NCBI GenBank assembly: GCA_022702545.1
Contig: JAHRBC010000001.1
Coordinates: 4,836,001 to 4,900,000, forward strand
Source of the DNA: Phycomyces nitens
Lineage: Eukaryota > Mucoromycota > Mucoromycetes > Mucorales > Phycomycetaceae
DNA: 64,000 bases
Direction of reading: 5' to 3'
In this document: in pieces, positions 10,577-24,928 of the stretch
Layout of the letters: the number at the start of each line of letters is the position of its first letter
How positions within the stretch are numbered: the stretch's first letter is position 1
Notes under the pieces: generated by a model
What the model was told of the DNA's origin: nothing
The model's database searches: none
The model's input: the letters and a program-made list of their open reading frames with translations, nothing else
Position numbers and translations under genes: made by a program

Positions 10577-13500
10577 ATGAACAGCCTTAATGACATTTCG
10601 CAACAAATCCTCGCTAGGCTGCCGCTCTTCAGGCTCAAGGGTAAGCATCCAAGCCTCCGCTTAGCAATTATGCAGAATTTAGACTTTTTGATGCCAATGC
10701 CACGCATTGAAAGACCTCATCAAGGCAGTTCGAGCCTGTAAGACCGCGGCAGAAGAGCGAGCCGTTGTCCAAAAAGAATCTGCAAAATTGCGCACTGCAA
10801 TCAAGGAAGAGAATAGCGATGCTCGACATACTACCGTAGCCAAATTACTCTACATTTACATGCTTGGATACCCTGCACATTTCGGTCAGATGGAGTGTCT
10901 TAAGCTTGCAGCCAGTCCCAAGTTTGTCGACAAACGTTTAGGCTATCTTGGTATTATGCTACTTATTGATGAGAAGACCGAGGTGCTTACGCTGGTCACC
11001 AACAGCTTGAAAAAGTAAGACACTAAAACGTAAACGAAAAGTGGTATTGATGGATATCTTTGCTTTTAGTGATTTGAATCACCACAATATGTATATTGTT
11101 GGTCTTGCCCTGTGTACACTGGGAAATATCTCGTCATCTGAGATGGCTAGAGATCTGTGTTCTGAGGTTGAGAAACTATTGGGAAGCTCCAATACTTATA
11201 TTCGTAAAAAGGCAAATACTGACTGGATAGATAAACTTTGCCAGTATTACACTTCTAACATATATTCCACTAGGCTGCCCTTGCTGCCTTGAGAATAATT
11301 CGACGCGTACCTGAGCTCCATGAGAATTTCATTTCAAAGTCGAAATCATTGCTCAATGATCGCAGCCACGGTGTTCTTGTTACTGGTGTGACACTAATTA
11401 CCGAGATGTGTCAGCAACACCCAGAGAATGTTCAGCTTTTCAGAAAGGTGTGTGTGTGTGTATGGGGTTGTGGTCTTCCAAGACCCTAAAGCATTGTACT
11501 CATATTCTCTGATTTCAGGCCGTCCCTCTCCTTGTCAGACATCTCAAAAACCTAGTCAGCGCTGGGTTTTCTCCAGAGCATGATGTTACAGGTGTTACTG
11601 ATCCATTTTTGCAGGTCAAGATCCTGCGTCTCATGCGTATCTTGGCCAAGAACGATCAGGAAGCATCAGATGCAATGAATGATATTCTTGCTCAGGTTGC
11701 CACCAACACCGAAAGCACCAAGAATGTTGGAAATTCGATTCTTTATGAAACCGTACTCACAATCATGGAGATCCAGAGCGAGGCTGGTCTGAGAGTACTT
11801 GCTGTTAACATCCTTGGAAAGTTCTTGAGCAACAGAGACAACAATATTCGGTACCTAAGAAAATTATATGACCGTAAATGGACTGAATACTGACTCTAAA
11901 TACAGCTATGTTGCCCTGGAAACATTAAACAAGACGGTTGGTATGGAGACCCAAGCAGTACAGCGCCATCGTAACATTATTCTTGATTGCTTGCGTGATG
12001 GGGATATTTCCATTCGCCGTCGTGCACTTGAGCTCAGTTTTGCGCTTATTAACGAGGGAAATGTGCGCGTATTGACAAGAGAGCTTTTGGCATTTTTGGA
12101 GGTTGCCGACTCTGAGTTTAAGCAAGGTATGACCTACAAGATCTCTCTGGCTGCAGAGAGGTTTGCTCCAAACAAGAGATGGCATATCGACACCATGTTG
12201 CGCATGTTGAAGCTGGCAGGAAACTTTGTTCGTGAAGAGGTCCTCGCCGGCTTTATTCGCTTGGTTGCCCAGTCATCCGAGCTACATCAATATACTGTTC
12301 AGAAATTATATGCCTCTTTGAAGCGTGATATTTCACAGGTTCGTTTACAATATTACTTTTGGGTAAGATGATTATATGGGTTTATTGATCCATGGTCTGT
12401 TAAATAGGAAGGTCTCGTTTTGGCAAGCGTATGGGTTATTGGAGAATACGGTGATGTACTTACAACCAGTGGAAGCTTTGAAGATGAAAATGTGGCAATG
12501 GAGGTAAATAATGAAACTTGTTTTGATAATACACGTGAGGGTGCAAAGTAAAAATTAATATCCAAACCCTCAAGGCTACCGAAACTTCTGTTGTTGGACT
12601 TTTGGAATCTATTCTTATGGGTCCTTATGTCAACCAACTCACCCGCGAGTATGTCATGACCGCTCTTATAAAACTCTCGTCTCGCTTTAACGAAGGCTTG
12701 GTACAGGCCAAGATCAAGGAGATTCTGCAATCCCACACAACAAGCATGGAAGTTGAAATTCAACAAAGAGCTGTAGAGTACATGAACATGTTCTCTTTCG
12801 ATGAAATACGTCCAGCTGTGCTCGAACGCATGCCTGTTCCCGAGACTCGTACTATTATTCAAACAAACAACAATGGTCCTGATAGTCCTGGTAAATATAT
12901 CTTTCTATGAATAGTCTTATTTTCTTGGTTGACTTGACAAAATAACATTTGGTACATATAATATAGCACTGGAACGTTCTTCCAACAGACCAGGACCTAG
13001 TGATCAAGACGTAAGTTAATTCTCGAGAAAATAATATGGTAATTAATTCTTATCATTTTTTTTAAAAAAAAATCAAAATAGCTTCTTTTGGATTTGATGG
13101 GTGTAGGAACAGCATCTGGTGGAGGATCTAATGATGTGATGGAGACATCGCCTCAGGTCCAAAAAGCAGCGACTCCTCGGCAATCTCAGAATGCTGACCT
13201 TTTAGCCGATCTATTTGGTTCCAGTGGATCTTCGGGACAACCTACTCCTTCACCTACTCCTGCTCATTCAACTGGAGGTAACGCTCTGTTGGATCTGCTA
13301 GGTGATATCTCTGGTGACAAATCAACACCTGTCACTTCTACTCCACCGCCCTATACAACTGGTCTTGATACTCTAGCTTCACTTGGACAATCATTGCCAA
13401 ATACAGGATCGCCTGAACCGACTGGGGCAGGTCTCCAAACAAATAGCAATCCACCCCCAGTTGCTAATGGACACCAGGCTTACTCCAAAAATGGCCTTAT

Positions 13501-13883
13501 TATTTCATTTGTTCCTTCGAGGGACCGCAACAATGGGTCAATTATCAATATCCAGGTGCATTTTCAAAACAATGGGTCTCAGGGAATTATTTCAGGCTTG
13601 CAATTCCAAGCTGCTGTTCCCAAAAGCCAAAAGCTGCAGATGGCAGCAGCCAGCAATAGTACTGTAGATCCTAATGCAACAGAAAAGCAGCTTATGCGGA
13701 TTCACAATCCACAACAGGTAGAGTCTATTTGTACAATAAGGTGTATTATTAGTATGCTAATACTATTAATTGATATAGACTGCTGTAAAGTTGAGATTGC
13801 GTATATCTTACATTCTATCCAACACTGGACAAAGGGTGGATGATCTTGCAGAATTTGGACCATTCCCTGAGGGTGCTTTTTAA
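10577..13883 (+). CDS. APL4: AP-1 adaptor complex gamma subunit
   Basis: Eleven exons: 10577-10640, 10714-11014, 11070-11211, 11274-11447, 11519-11850, 11906-12338, 12408-12503, 12575-12890, 12967-13010, 13082-13717 and 13779-13883, giving 880 aa. Gamma adaptin is a large chain of the clathrin adaptor that sorts cargo between trans-Golgi and endosomes. Adaptin-N (about 20-600) has the family runs [69 protein letters not shown] and [10 protein letters not shown]. The hinge (about 640-740) carries LLLDLM, LLADLF and LLDLLG, acidic-dileucine clathrin-box-like motifs. The ear is C-terminal. Intron 3 (11212-11273) has a GC donor; without it the RKK-AAL motif is lost. A 21-residue extension precedes the usual [12 protein letters not shown] start. 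Confidence 0.95.
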
Positions 13884-14517
13884 AGCTGTTCGTATATCCT
13901 CGAACAATCAAAAACTAATGATTTGTACTGATATGAAATAAAATATTACAAGATTTTATCACAAATATTCCAAGCCAACACTCATATCCAAAAATAATAA
14001 TAATTATACCTTGATAAAAATAACTATATATTTAAATATGAAAGTTAATAGTTGCATTAATATGTTTCTACAAGTATCGTTTCAAAGTATTAATCGTTTG
14101 AAATTTATAGATTTGCTATTATTTAAATATTGTGCAATTAACATTGTCTAAAATGTATAGTATTCTCTCTTGAAAGTGCATAAGAGTAATTCACTTTTAA
14201 TGATGTATCTAAAAAGCATCATTTATAACTACCATTTAAAATAAATAAATAACCTTTTATTATTATTATTGTTATTATCAGTTGTCTATGTCAAGTACCA
14301 ACCAAGTGTATTATTCTAATCGATTTTTATATACTTTTTAATAAATCAGCATTAAAAACTGTATATAAGTCTAAAGAGTTAAATTCATATTCGTATTATT
14401 ACATATTGTAGAAGAACAGATATCTAAACAAGTAACATGATTAAATACCTGTATTTGTACATATTCGCCATTTTAAACCCCGCTTCAGACAAAAATAAAA
14501 TAAAATTAAGCAGGTGA

Positions 14518-14590
14518 TGAGACTACCAGGGGTCGAACCTGGAATCTCCTGATTCGTAGTCAGACGCCTTGTCCATTGGGCCATAGTCCC
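14518..14590 (-). tRNA. tRNA-Arg (anticodon ACG)
   Basis: The minus strand folds as a 73-nt cloverleaf without an intron. The acceptor stem GGGACTA pairs with TAGTCTC (one G-T), with discriminator A at 14518. The anticodon stem-loop is CTGA-CTACGAA-TCAG, so the anticodon is ACG, read as ICG for CGU/CGC/CGA. The T arm is CCAGG-TTCGACC-CCTGG. It resembles eukaryotic tRNA-Arg(ACG) closely in the D and anticodon arms. T-runs follow on the minus strand, as expected for a Pol III terminator. Confidence 0.93.
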
Positions 14591-16254
14591 GTGCTCTTGT
14601 TTGTGTTACATACAACTAAATATAAATCGCATATATTAAAAGTGATACAAATATGTATAATTTTATATAAATAAAATAAAGTTATAATAATATTTTTTAA
14701 ATAAATTTATTACTTTTATAGAAGTATTAACTATATAAAATTAATTAATTTTATTTAATTAAAAATATTAAGAAACTAAATTATTAATATATCATCATCT
14801 TATTAAGACAGAATGAGATTAGTCTGTCATATGATTTAGCCTTCCTAACTTATCACATGTTACAATATCTTATATATAAAAAAACCCTTTAACATACAAA
14901 GTCTATGACTAAGCCAAACCAGTAGATTTCTTATATAGAATCATATAATTAAGTTTTTGCAGTAGAACCAGATATTTCTTTCTGCTTGTAGTTGAGAAGT
15001 AATCAGAGAGCCTTTGGAGAGCAAGCAGCACTCGTAATTATTAATAGAAAATCAAAGTAAAGTATAAGAAAAGTATTTTATAAATTTGAAATAATTATAT
15101 ATTTTTAATAAAATAAAATTAATAAAAAAAAGAACTTTTTATAAAATCTATTTTTAAAATATTATTTTTTCTTTAGTAATTATAATATATATAGATTTTA
15201 GAAGTAGTTTTCAAGTATATTATTTTTATAATAAAAGCTTTTTTTTATATCTTTAATGAGTCTGAGCCTTTTATTTATTTATAAAAGTAATATTTCAAGC
15301 TTTTTACAAAAGTTAGGTTAGTTATTAGCATGTATTATTATAAATCATCTGAAATTCTATACTAGTGCCAATAAAATAAATATATCTTTAAATAATAAAT
15401 AATAATCAATTATCTTTGTTTTGATCTTACTATTTGAATTTATTGTCTTGCATCTGTGATTTCTAACTAGAATTCTCTATTAATTATCATCAATAGAATT
15501 AATAATTGAAACTTTTATAGTTTTTAAATACTTATAGTCCAAGTCATTGATTGATAGAAAAGAATAAAATATTATTCAAAACAGCTTATTACTTTTTCAG
15601 TGGTTCCATTTCTTACAAAAATTATCTAAGAATTGTGATAATCTGGTCATTATCAAGTAGTTTGATAAATATAAAATCAGGGAAAATGAAATTCACAAAA
15701 AAAAAACTTTGGTGGTATAGGTTTCCAGATTTATGATATGTTGAATTAGCTGCTGATTGTCACAAATATCAGGCAAGGAAACTTTGATTAGAAAGTTTTC
15801 AACTTTTTTTTTCAGCAGGGTTGAAAACAGGTATTTTTTTCTCTTATTTAGGGACCAGTTGTTTGTTAATTGCACCCAGGCTGCAAATTTGTACAATGAA
15901 CATTTTCTTCTCAAAATTCTGGTTTACTTGAAAAAGAGGTACCTCTTTGATTTGTTACATTTGAATAATATTAAAAGTTGGATAATTGTAGTATTGCATA
16001 CTTTACCCTTTTTTAATAGCTTTGAACCTTTTAAGGGTATTTTTGAGTTGGATGATGTAGAATCTGTTTTATTTTAAATTGAACAAAGAGGAACGAAAAA
16101 TGAAATAAAAGATTCCCTTTATTTTACCAATGGTTATCTAATTAATAAAAAATACCATTATAAATAGAGTAAATAATTGGCCCAAACGCACAACATTGCC
16201 TTTTCATAGTTATTAAAATGAATAAATGTCTATTAGTGTGTCTCATTAGTTGGT

Positions 16255-16600
16255 CTGATCGCGCACCAGAATTATAAGCAGAAAACACAAACCTTTAATA
16301 AATACCAGATTTATTAAGCTCACAATCTCCCTCAATTTTTTTTTAGTTTTATAAAATTATACTCCTGTAACATTTAGTATTGGCTTTAATATGGAATCAA
16401 ACAACTTTTCAAGCATAATTCCAAAAACAATTCTCATAAGTCAAGTGCCAAATTCTGGCCTTTCTTTAGCTTTCACTCAATTATAAATACTACACCATTT
16501 GGACTATGAGTGTCAAGGTTGTCTTTTGAAAACCTCTAGCTATTTCAAAAATAGTTGCAACTTGTCTACTCCTTATGTGACAGTAATATGTACTTCCCTA
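16255..16600 (-). mobile_element. Decayed Tc1/mariner-type transposase N-terminus (relic)
   Basis: On the minus strand, broken frames read like the helix-turn-helix start of a Tc1/mariner transposase: RQVATIFEIARGFQKTT, then (after a shift) VKAKERPEFGT, a GRP-like linker, then MRIVFGIMLEKLFDSIL, and a stretch ending KKKLREIVSLINLVFIKG. Several stops and frame shifts are present, and no DDE core is recognisable downstream. This is pattern recognition only; the copy cannot be functional. Confidence 0.4.
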
Positions 16601-16879
16601 TATAGAGTTATCCATAAACTATTTCTTCCAAGATCACATAGAATAAAGGCAGAAGTTTACCAGATATAGCAACTATTATATTTGGCGATGTCTAATATTC
16701 CTTTTTTATTTGGAATTAATTTTTATCTTTCCAAAAATGGCAGCTAGTTTGTTTCAAATGTGATTTTGATTCGTCCAAAAAAAAAATACATTGTCTGGAC
16801 TTTAAGTGGAAAAACTCTATTTCCCCTTTTTTTTTGCGAGTGCATTTTACCTAGTAGTAGTATAGTGTGACATTTTTCC

Positions 16880-16887
16880 TGACGTCA
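16880..16887. promoter_or_regulatory. Perfect CRE palindrome TGACGTCA
   Basis: An 8-bp ATF/CREB consensus lies 60 bp upstream of the poly(A) polymerase start codon. The motif is exact, but its function is inferred from position only. Confidence 0.45.
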
Positions 16888-16947
16888 TGGATGTATTCCT
16901 TTTTATTTCGTATTCGAGTATGATTTTACACACGTATATTCCTCAGC

Positions 16948-19317
<2,370 letters not shown>

Positions 19318-19782
19318 ACATGGCTTGACTTGGATAGTGAGTAAGATATTTACAGCCCTACTTCTTTAGTTTACACAGGTTCGTATTGGAATCCGTTTTT
19401 TCCAATCGTAGTGTCCTTGCGACCTTATTTTGTAGCACTCTAGGTCTTCTCTTTCTCCAAGATGTAAATATCATTCATAAATCAAGCAATAACGCAATAA
19501 AGTCATTTTCGACGCTTTAACACGTGAGGACCCATTGTATTGAGAATCTTTTCTGTTGTTATTTTTTTTGCAAGCGTTTTTAACAGAGGATATTTTTATC
19601 GATTATTACGTCAATATACTTATTGCTCATACTTTCCGAAACCACTTCTTTACTCCCGCTCCAAAATGTGAGAAATTGAGCATTTGATATGAGCCAAGCT
19701 GAGCATCATTTGAAATGCAGGACAAGACACCAATCTAATCTTTATATTTCCAGTCATCAATACAATTATTCTCTTTCACAAG
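19318..19782. other. Intergenic, upstream of COP1-like gene
   Basis: 465 bp between the poly(A) polymerase stop and the COP1-like start. A CACGTG E-box lies at 19521-19526. Nothing else is recognised. Confidence 0.5.
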
Positions 19783-22700
19783 ATGGAAACCAATGGCGAT
19801 CCAGAAGAAAGCCAATTGAATGATGAGAATCCCCAAATCCCAGTTGATGAACCCATCAATGCTTCTGCCTCGAATCGCCATCCTGATAACCAAGATCCAC
19901 AAACAAGCAATGAGCAACACTCAAACCCACCACCTCTGGTATGCTCCCAAGCACATCATTTCTAGATATCTAACCCACCAAAGCCTGATCAGACATTTCG
20001 ACCAACTAATCACAACCCACATTCTCACCAACCAACCAAAGCATTTGAATCGGCTGAATCATCGCGCATCAAAATAAACAATGAGCCAGCCTCTCAGTCA
20101 TCTGAAGAACCATCCGGCTCACAAAGCTATGGATGGGGTAAAGTAACTTCCCTACTGCCATTTCTTGGTAGTGCAAGTTCTGAACGATCAACGAAAATCC
20201 TAGACAGTTCAACACAACGTTCATTTGTACAACAGAAAGACTCTGAAAAAAAAACCTTGAGTTTACCGAAAAATGGCACTGTAGACGAGTATTCGGATGA
20301 CGACCTTGCATGGTAAGGACATTTTTCTCTTATTAGCATCTATCCTTGGTTATTAAAGATGTTATTGCAAACAAGTCCAATCTGCCATGAGATCATGAAG
20401 GATGTGTTTATGACAGTATGTGGACACTCTTATTGGTATGCTGGATATAACAGAAAAGGTCGTTGGTCAATCTATTGCCGTGTGTAACGCCATTTTATAG
20501 CCATGTGTGTATATCGCAGCACATCAAAATGAATTCGGATTGCCCACTCTGCAGAGCAAATGTATCGCCAAATAAGGTCTATCCAAACTTTCAATGTAAG
20601 TCTTGGATCATAGTTTTATTTTACATTTAATATTAAGCATGGAATCCAATAAAAAATAATAAAATAAAACAAGTAAACAGAGTGGCCGAACAACGTACAC
20701 GGATACTAGCTAAATCAGAAAACAATGCCAATTTGATGGCAAGTCTTTATCCACGTAAAGGAAAGGAGATAAATTATGAATTACTCGCAGAGAGGCTTTC
20801 CAAAGATATGTCCCAGCAGGGTAAATACAGCATTAGAAACCAATATTGTTTATCCAATTCTATCTGAAATAGAGATCCTCACATTATTTAACAAGACACT
20901 GGAGAGATGCAAACGAATCGAGTCAGACGATTCTCAGATACGAAGTTGCTTGCTAAAGATATTCCTGGTCAAGTTTAGAGAGAGAAACGAAGAGGTAATC
21001 TGGAATTCTTTTGTGGATATATTATTAAATATAATACTTGTAATTTCTACAGGCAATAAAGGAGATGGTATCACAACTCTTGTGCATCGAAGAAGACTTG
21101 AAGTCAACAGGCCCAGATGAACCAATTGCGATATCCTTGGCAGAAGACTCAAGTATCTTGAAGCATCAGTTGGTCGATGGGGAACGGACGTTGATGAATC
21201 CGGTTGGAAGCAAGAGAGGACATGAGGTTAGAATGCAACTAATCAACAAACACCTATTAAGCTTGTATGATTATCATGATCATAATCATAATCATAGAAT
21301 ATTGACAGCTCTGAATGCGAACAAGAAGAGAACCAATTGTATGTCCAAAACTCATTGCATCCAGACATTCTAGAGGACTTTGGGGATGCCGAGATGATGA
21401 AGAAGAAGCAAAAGATTGAAGATCGCTTTGATGACCTCCGTGAGTTATACTTGGGAACATGTAGAAACACACGTACGCCTGAGAGCATCGACGACTTTTC
21501 TTCAATGTTGTACCAAGTAACACGATACAGCCAATTCAAAGTGTTGGACACATTATATTACACTGATGTTGCGGCCAGCTCCTCTATTGTATCATCTATT
21601 GAATTTGATCGGGACGATGAATATTTTGCGGTCGGAGGTGTAACAAAAGAAATCAAGATATATGACTTTAGTATGATGGGTGATGGAAGTGGTCCAGATG
21701 CTGATATTCCCGAGAATGAGCATGAGGAGAATACTGAAAGCCAAGATGTTCCCGAGAGGACAACCGGCGACAGTTCAGGAGGATACGTTGGGAGGTTCAG
21801 ACCTTCTGCAATAACGCATTGCCCGGTAAGCATCATGCGATGTAACCACAAAATAAGGTGAGTCTTGGATGTTAAGTTGGCATCCCACTGTTATTGATTT
21901 GTGGTAGCTGTCTTTCGTGGAATACATATATCAAATCACAGATAGCCAGCTCTGATTATGAAGGGGTTGTGAATATCTGGGATGCCTCGACAGGAACATG
22001 TATTAGGGGATTTAGCGAGCACAAACGACGTGTATGGAGTGTGGATACCTGTTCGACTAATCCGCTTCTACTTGCTTCCGGAAGTGATGACTCCACGGTG
22101 AAGATATGGTCCACTCAAATGCGCCATTCTATTCACACGCTAGGACAAAAAGGCAACGTGTGTTGTGCCAAATTTGCCCCCAACAGTAGCTACAAACTGG
22201 CGGTTGGTAGTGCAGGTGTGTGCGGATTAAGAAAGAAAGAAGGGCAAAGGTGGCTTTCTTTGTTCTCGAATCTTACATCTCTTGTTCGACCGCTCTAGAC
22301 CACAATATCAGCTGCTACGACCTCAGGTTTCCAAACAAACCCTTTCGTGTCTTTAAGGGACACAAAAAGGCAGTTTCTTATGTACAGTGGGCAAGCAATG
22401 ATGAAATAGTATCTGCGTAAGTCGATATTAAATTGTTAAACCAAATGTTCTGACTATAGCAGGTCAAATCAGCTCAACCGACAACACACTCAAACTATGG
22501 AACCTCGGGTCAAAAGATTGCATAAGGACCTTTACCGGACATCAAAACGAGAAGAACTTTGTGGGCCTTTCGCTTAATGAGGACTGGATCGCATGCGGCA
22601 GTGAGACAAATACGCTATACATGTACTACAAAGGCTCTAGAATACCTGTTGCCAATTACAAATTCCCAGACATGGACAATACAACAGTAAGTATAATGTG

Positions 22701-22873
22701 GTATAATCTTGTTTAAAAGGCAAGAACTGGGGACTAACATACCATTCAAGGGGAATGAGACTGGTGAGACAGATCCAGCCGTATTTGTGAGCTCTGTGTG
22801 CTGGAAAAATAACTCTACCCGAATTGTTGCGGCAAATAGCAAAGGGATGATTAAGGTTCTTTGTCTTGAATAG
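19783..22873 (+). CDS. COP1: COP1-like RING/WD40 E3 ubiquitin ligase
   Basis: Twelve exons: 19783-19938, 19993-20312, 20376-20435, 20501-20595, 20674-20820, 20873-20994, 21053-21264, 21309-21857, 21908-22215, 22299-22416, 22473-22686 and 22751-22873, giving 807 aa. COP1 is the substrate receptor and E3 that degrades transcription factors such as HY5 and bZIPs,, and represses light signalling in plants. Domains: a disordered N-terminus; a C3HC4 RING at about 159-200 ([24 protein letters not shown]); LYPNF-like linker; a coiled coil (about 220-330); seven WD40 blades (about 470-807) with the COP1 runs [52 protein letters not shown] and CGSETN. The first RING Cys is made by splicing (TG/T) with acceptor ACAAG at 20375. 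Identity is strong from domain order plus the COP1-specific blade motifs. Confidence 0.93.
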
Positions 22874-23702
22874 CATATTATCAAGCCAAATCGTACTACA
22901 ATTTAGTATTCTAGCAGAAAAGAAATAGGCACCTGAACGGTTCGTGTTGAATTAGAACCCAAGGAAGTTTCCTGGGACTACAATATCAATTCTACAAAAA
23001 TATTCATATCTACATTACAGCTCAATTCTAGCTATTATAATTATATAATTATATACTTATAACTATATATAAAGGAACAAACAAACAGATACTTAAAATC
23101 GAGTATACCATTGTGTTTCAGCCTATATTTTCAACTCTATAATAAAAATACCTCAGCATTCTACGATGCCGATTTGACGATCAATGACCCCTCATCACGC
23201 CTGTCAATTAACATAATATTTTGTTTCTTGTACACCGAGTGAATTTCAAGAGCAGGTCTTGTGAAGCACATGATATTCTGTACTCTTCATTCTGTAGCTC
23301 ACAACATGCGATCGGGTAACAAAAATATCAGTAAAACAACAACAATTGCCTTGTATTTACCATTAGTCTTAATGTCTTATTTGCTTTTTACCGTCTTAAG
23401 ACAACCAGAGTGCATGTGGTCAAGAACGGCACAATGAATAGTCTACAACGTAACGTCTTTAAGAAAGTAATCAATTAAAGCTCTTTATAGATCCAGAATT
23501 ACACTGTGAGTAAAACTGATGAACGCCTTTTTTTAAAATTACTTTTATGGTGGCTAATATCCCCCTCCCTCTTATTTTATTTTTCTAAAGGGGGTCTGTG
23601 CATCGGGATTTCCCACGAGCTTCCGACAGAGCGTTGCAATTCCAGGCCTTATAAAAGGCTCGCCTTTCTTCTTCTTTTTCTTCTTGCTGTATAATCATCT
23701 CA
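22874..23702. other. Intergenic, 829 bp
   Basis: AT-rich between two plus-strand genes. No gene, RNA or repeat is recognised. A CT/TTC-rich tract (about 23667-23690) lies just before the TLDc start. Confidence 0.6.
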
Positions 23703-24928
23703 ATGGCTCGTATATCATTACACACTATCCGTCAAGGACAAAATTTATTACTGAGAGCAACCGAAAAGGCTGCCATAGTCTCCAAAGTTGATACATCTCC
23801 AATCCAATGCACAAGATTCTACAGCTTACCGTCTCTGTCAGAAGTCGATTCTACAACGACAATAATTGCTTCTGGCCACCAAATTGCAGAGCAAGAAAGA
23901 CATTCTTCACTCTCCATCAGCACCATAAACTCATATTCAGTATCTTCCGAGCTCTATCGTCATTTAAGAACCCCCATGTTTTCTCCACCCTGGACACCAA
24001 AGCAAGCATTAAGCGAGTGCACAAGTATATCCTCGGCTTCCTCTGTATCCGACAGTTTAAATCTACATGAACACAGCACAGTCCAAAAAGTACCTTGTTT
24101 ACCGCCCATTAACCTTGAGCATCGTGACTTACAAACATATGCGTGTCTTGACAAAACCTTGGCTGAAAACGTGCGAATAAGTAAAAATACTAAAACTTGG
24201 CTTTTTTTTTTAGATTATCACTTGGGATTCTGATAAACTAACTCAAGTTTTATAATCTAGCTTCGATCACATATGCCTAGTCGTATTGCTGCCTCGACAC
24301 AATGGGAACTTTTGTACAGTCTTGATCAACATGGAGCAAGCCTAAACACCTTTTATAGCCGTATAAAAGAAAAAGGTCCATGTATCTTGATTCTGGAAAA
24401 CTCTGAAGAAGAAGTAGGCAAATTTGTTTTTAGAATCTTGGTACAGAATCTGGTGTGGAGTCCTTTTTTTATTAAACGTGTTATATCAAAATAGATCTTT
24501 GGGGCATACATATCTGAGCCTTTTCAATCAGGCTCTCTTTATTATGGATCAGGTGAATGGTAAGTCTAAATAGAATTAAATACATCTGCAAATAAATATT
24601 GTCAGCTCATATACACATCACCTTAGTTTTCTTTGGAGAATCGAACCCAACTGTCAATCTGTACAGGTCTATCCGTGGACAATGGCAAATAATTACCTGA
24701 TATTTTCAAATCAAGACTGTATCGCACTCGGCGGAGGGTACGTATTTTACAAACTTTGAGAATTTGTTCTCATTTATTTTCAATAGAAATGGCCAGTTTG
24801 GTTTGTGGATTAACTCTGACTTGATGCATGGCCACACAGAACCATGTGCGACGTTCGGAAATCCGCCACTCGGCAACAGCTCTAAATTTGAGTGTGTAGC
24901 CCTCGAAATGTGGGGCTTTAGATTCTGA
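23703..24928 (+). CDS. OXR1: TLDc-domain protein (OXR1-like)
   Basis: Five exons: 23703-24170, 24261-24413, 24495-24559, 24627-24737 and 24787-24928, giving 312 aa. TLDc proteins protect against oxidative damage, and several bind and regulate the V-ATPase. The C-terminal TLDc domain (about 155-312) shows LRSHMPSR, W-x-LLYSLDQHGASL, FGAYISEPF, YYGSGE-CFLW, NNYLIFSNQDCIALGGG, FGLWINSDLMHG and the final VALEMWGF. The first 150 residues are Ser-rich and disordered. The first 23 have Arg/Lys and no acidic residue until Glu-21, which could be a mitochondrial presequence (inference; yeast Oxr1 has been reported at mitochondria and vacuole). Confidence 0.9.

Larger units (their letters stand above)
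13884..16947. other. 3-kb AT-rich intergenic region
   Basis: Very AT-rich. It contains a tRNA-Arg gene (14518-14590, minus) and a probable transposase relic (about 16255-16600, minus). Open frames at 15551-15736 and 15757-16077 (+) are Phe/Tyr/Leu/Asn-rich and look like AT-biased noise or decayed sequence. No protein gene is called. Confidence 0.6.

Noticed and set aside
15757..16077. 106-codon plus-strand ORF in the AT-rich gap
   Set aside because: Phe/Leu/Tyr/Asn bias, no motif, no splice partners; likely chance or decayed sequence.
20373..20378. RING domain seeming to start with Ser instead of the first zinc Cys
   Set aside because: Using the ACAAG acceptor at 20375 makes TG/T, restoring CPIC; the earlier acceptor gives the wrong phase.
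20815..20875. Apparent frameshift in the COP1-like coiled coil
   Set aside because: A 52-nt intron (20821-20872, GTAAAT...AAATAG) explains it without any frameshift.
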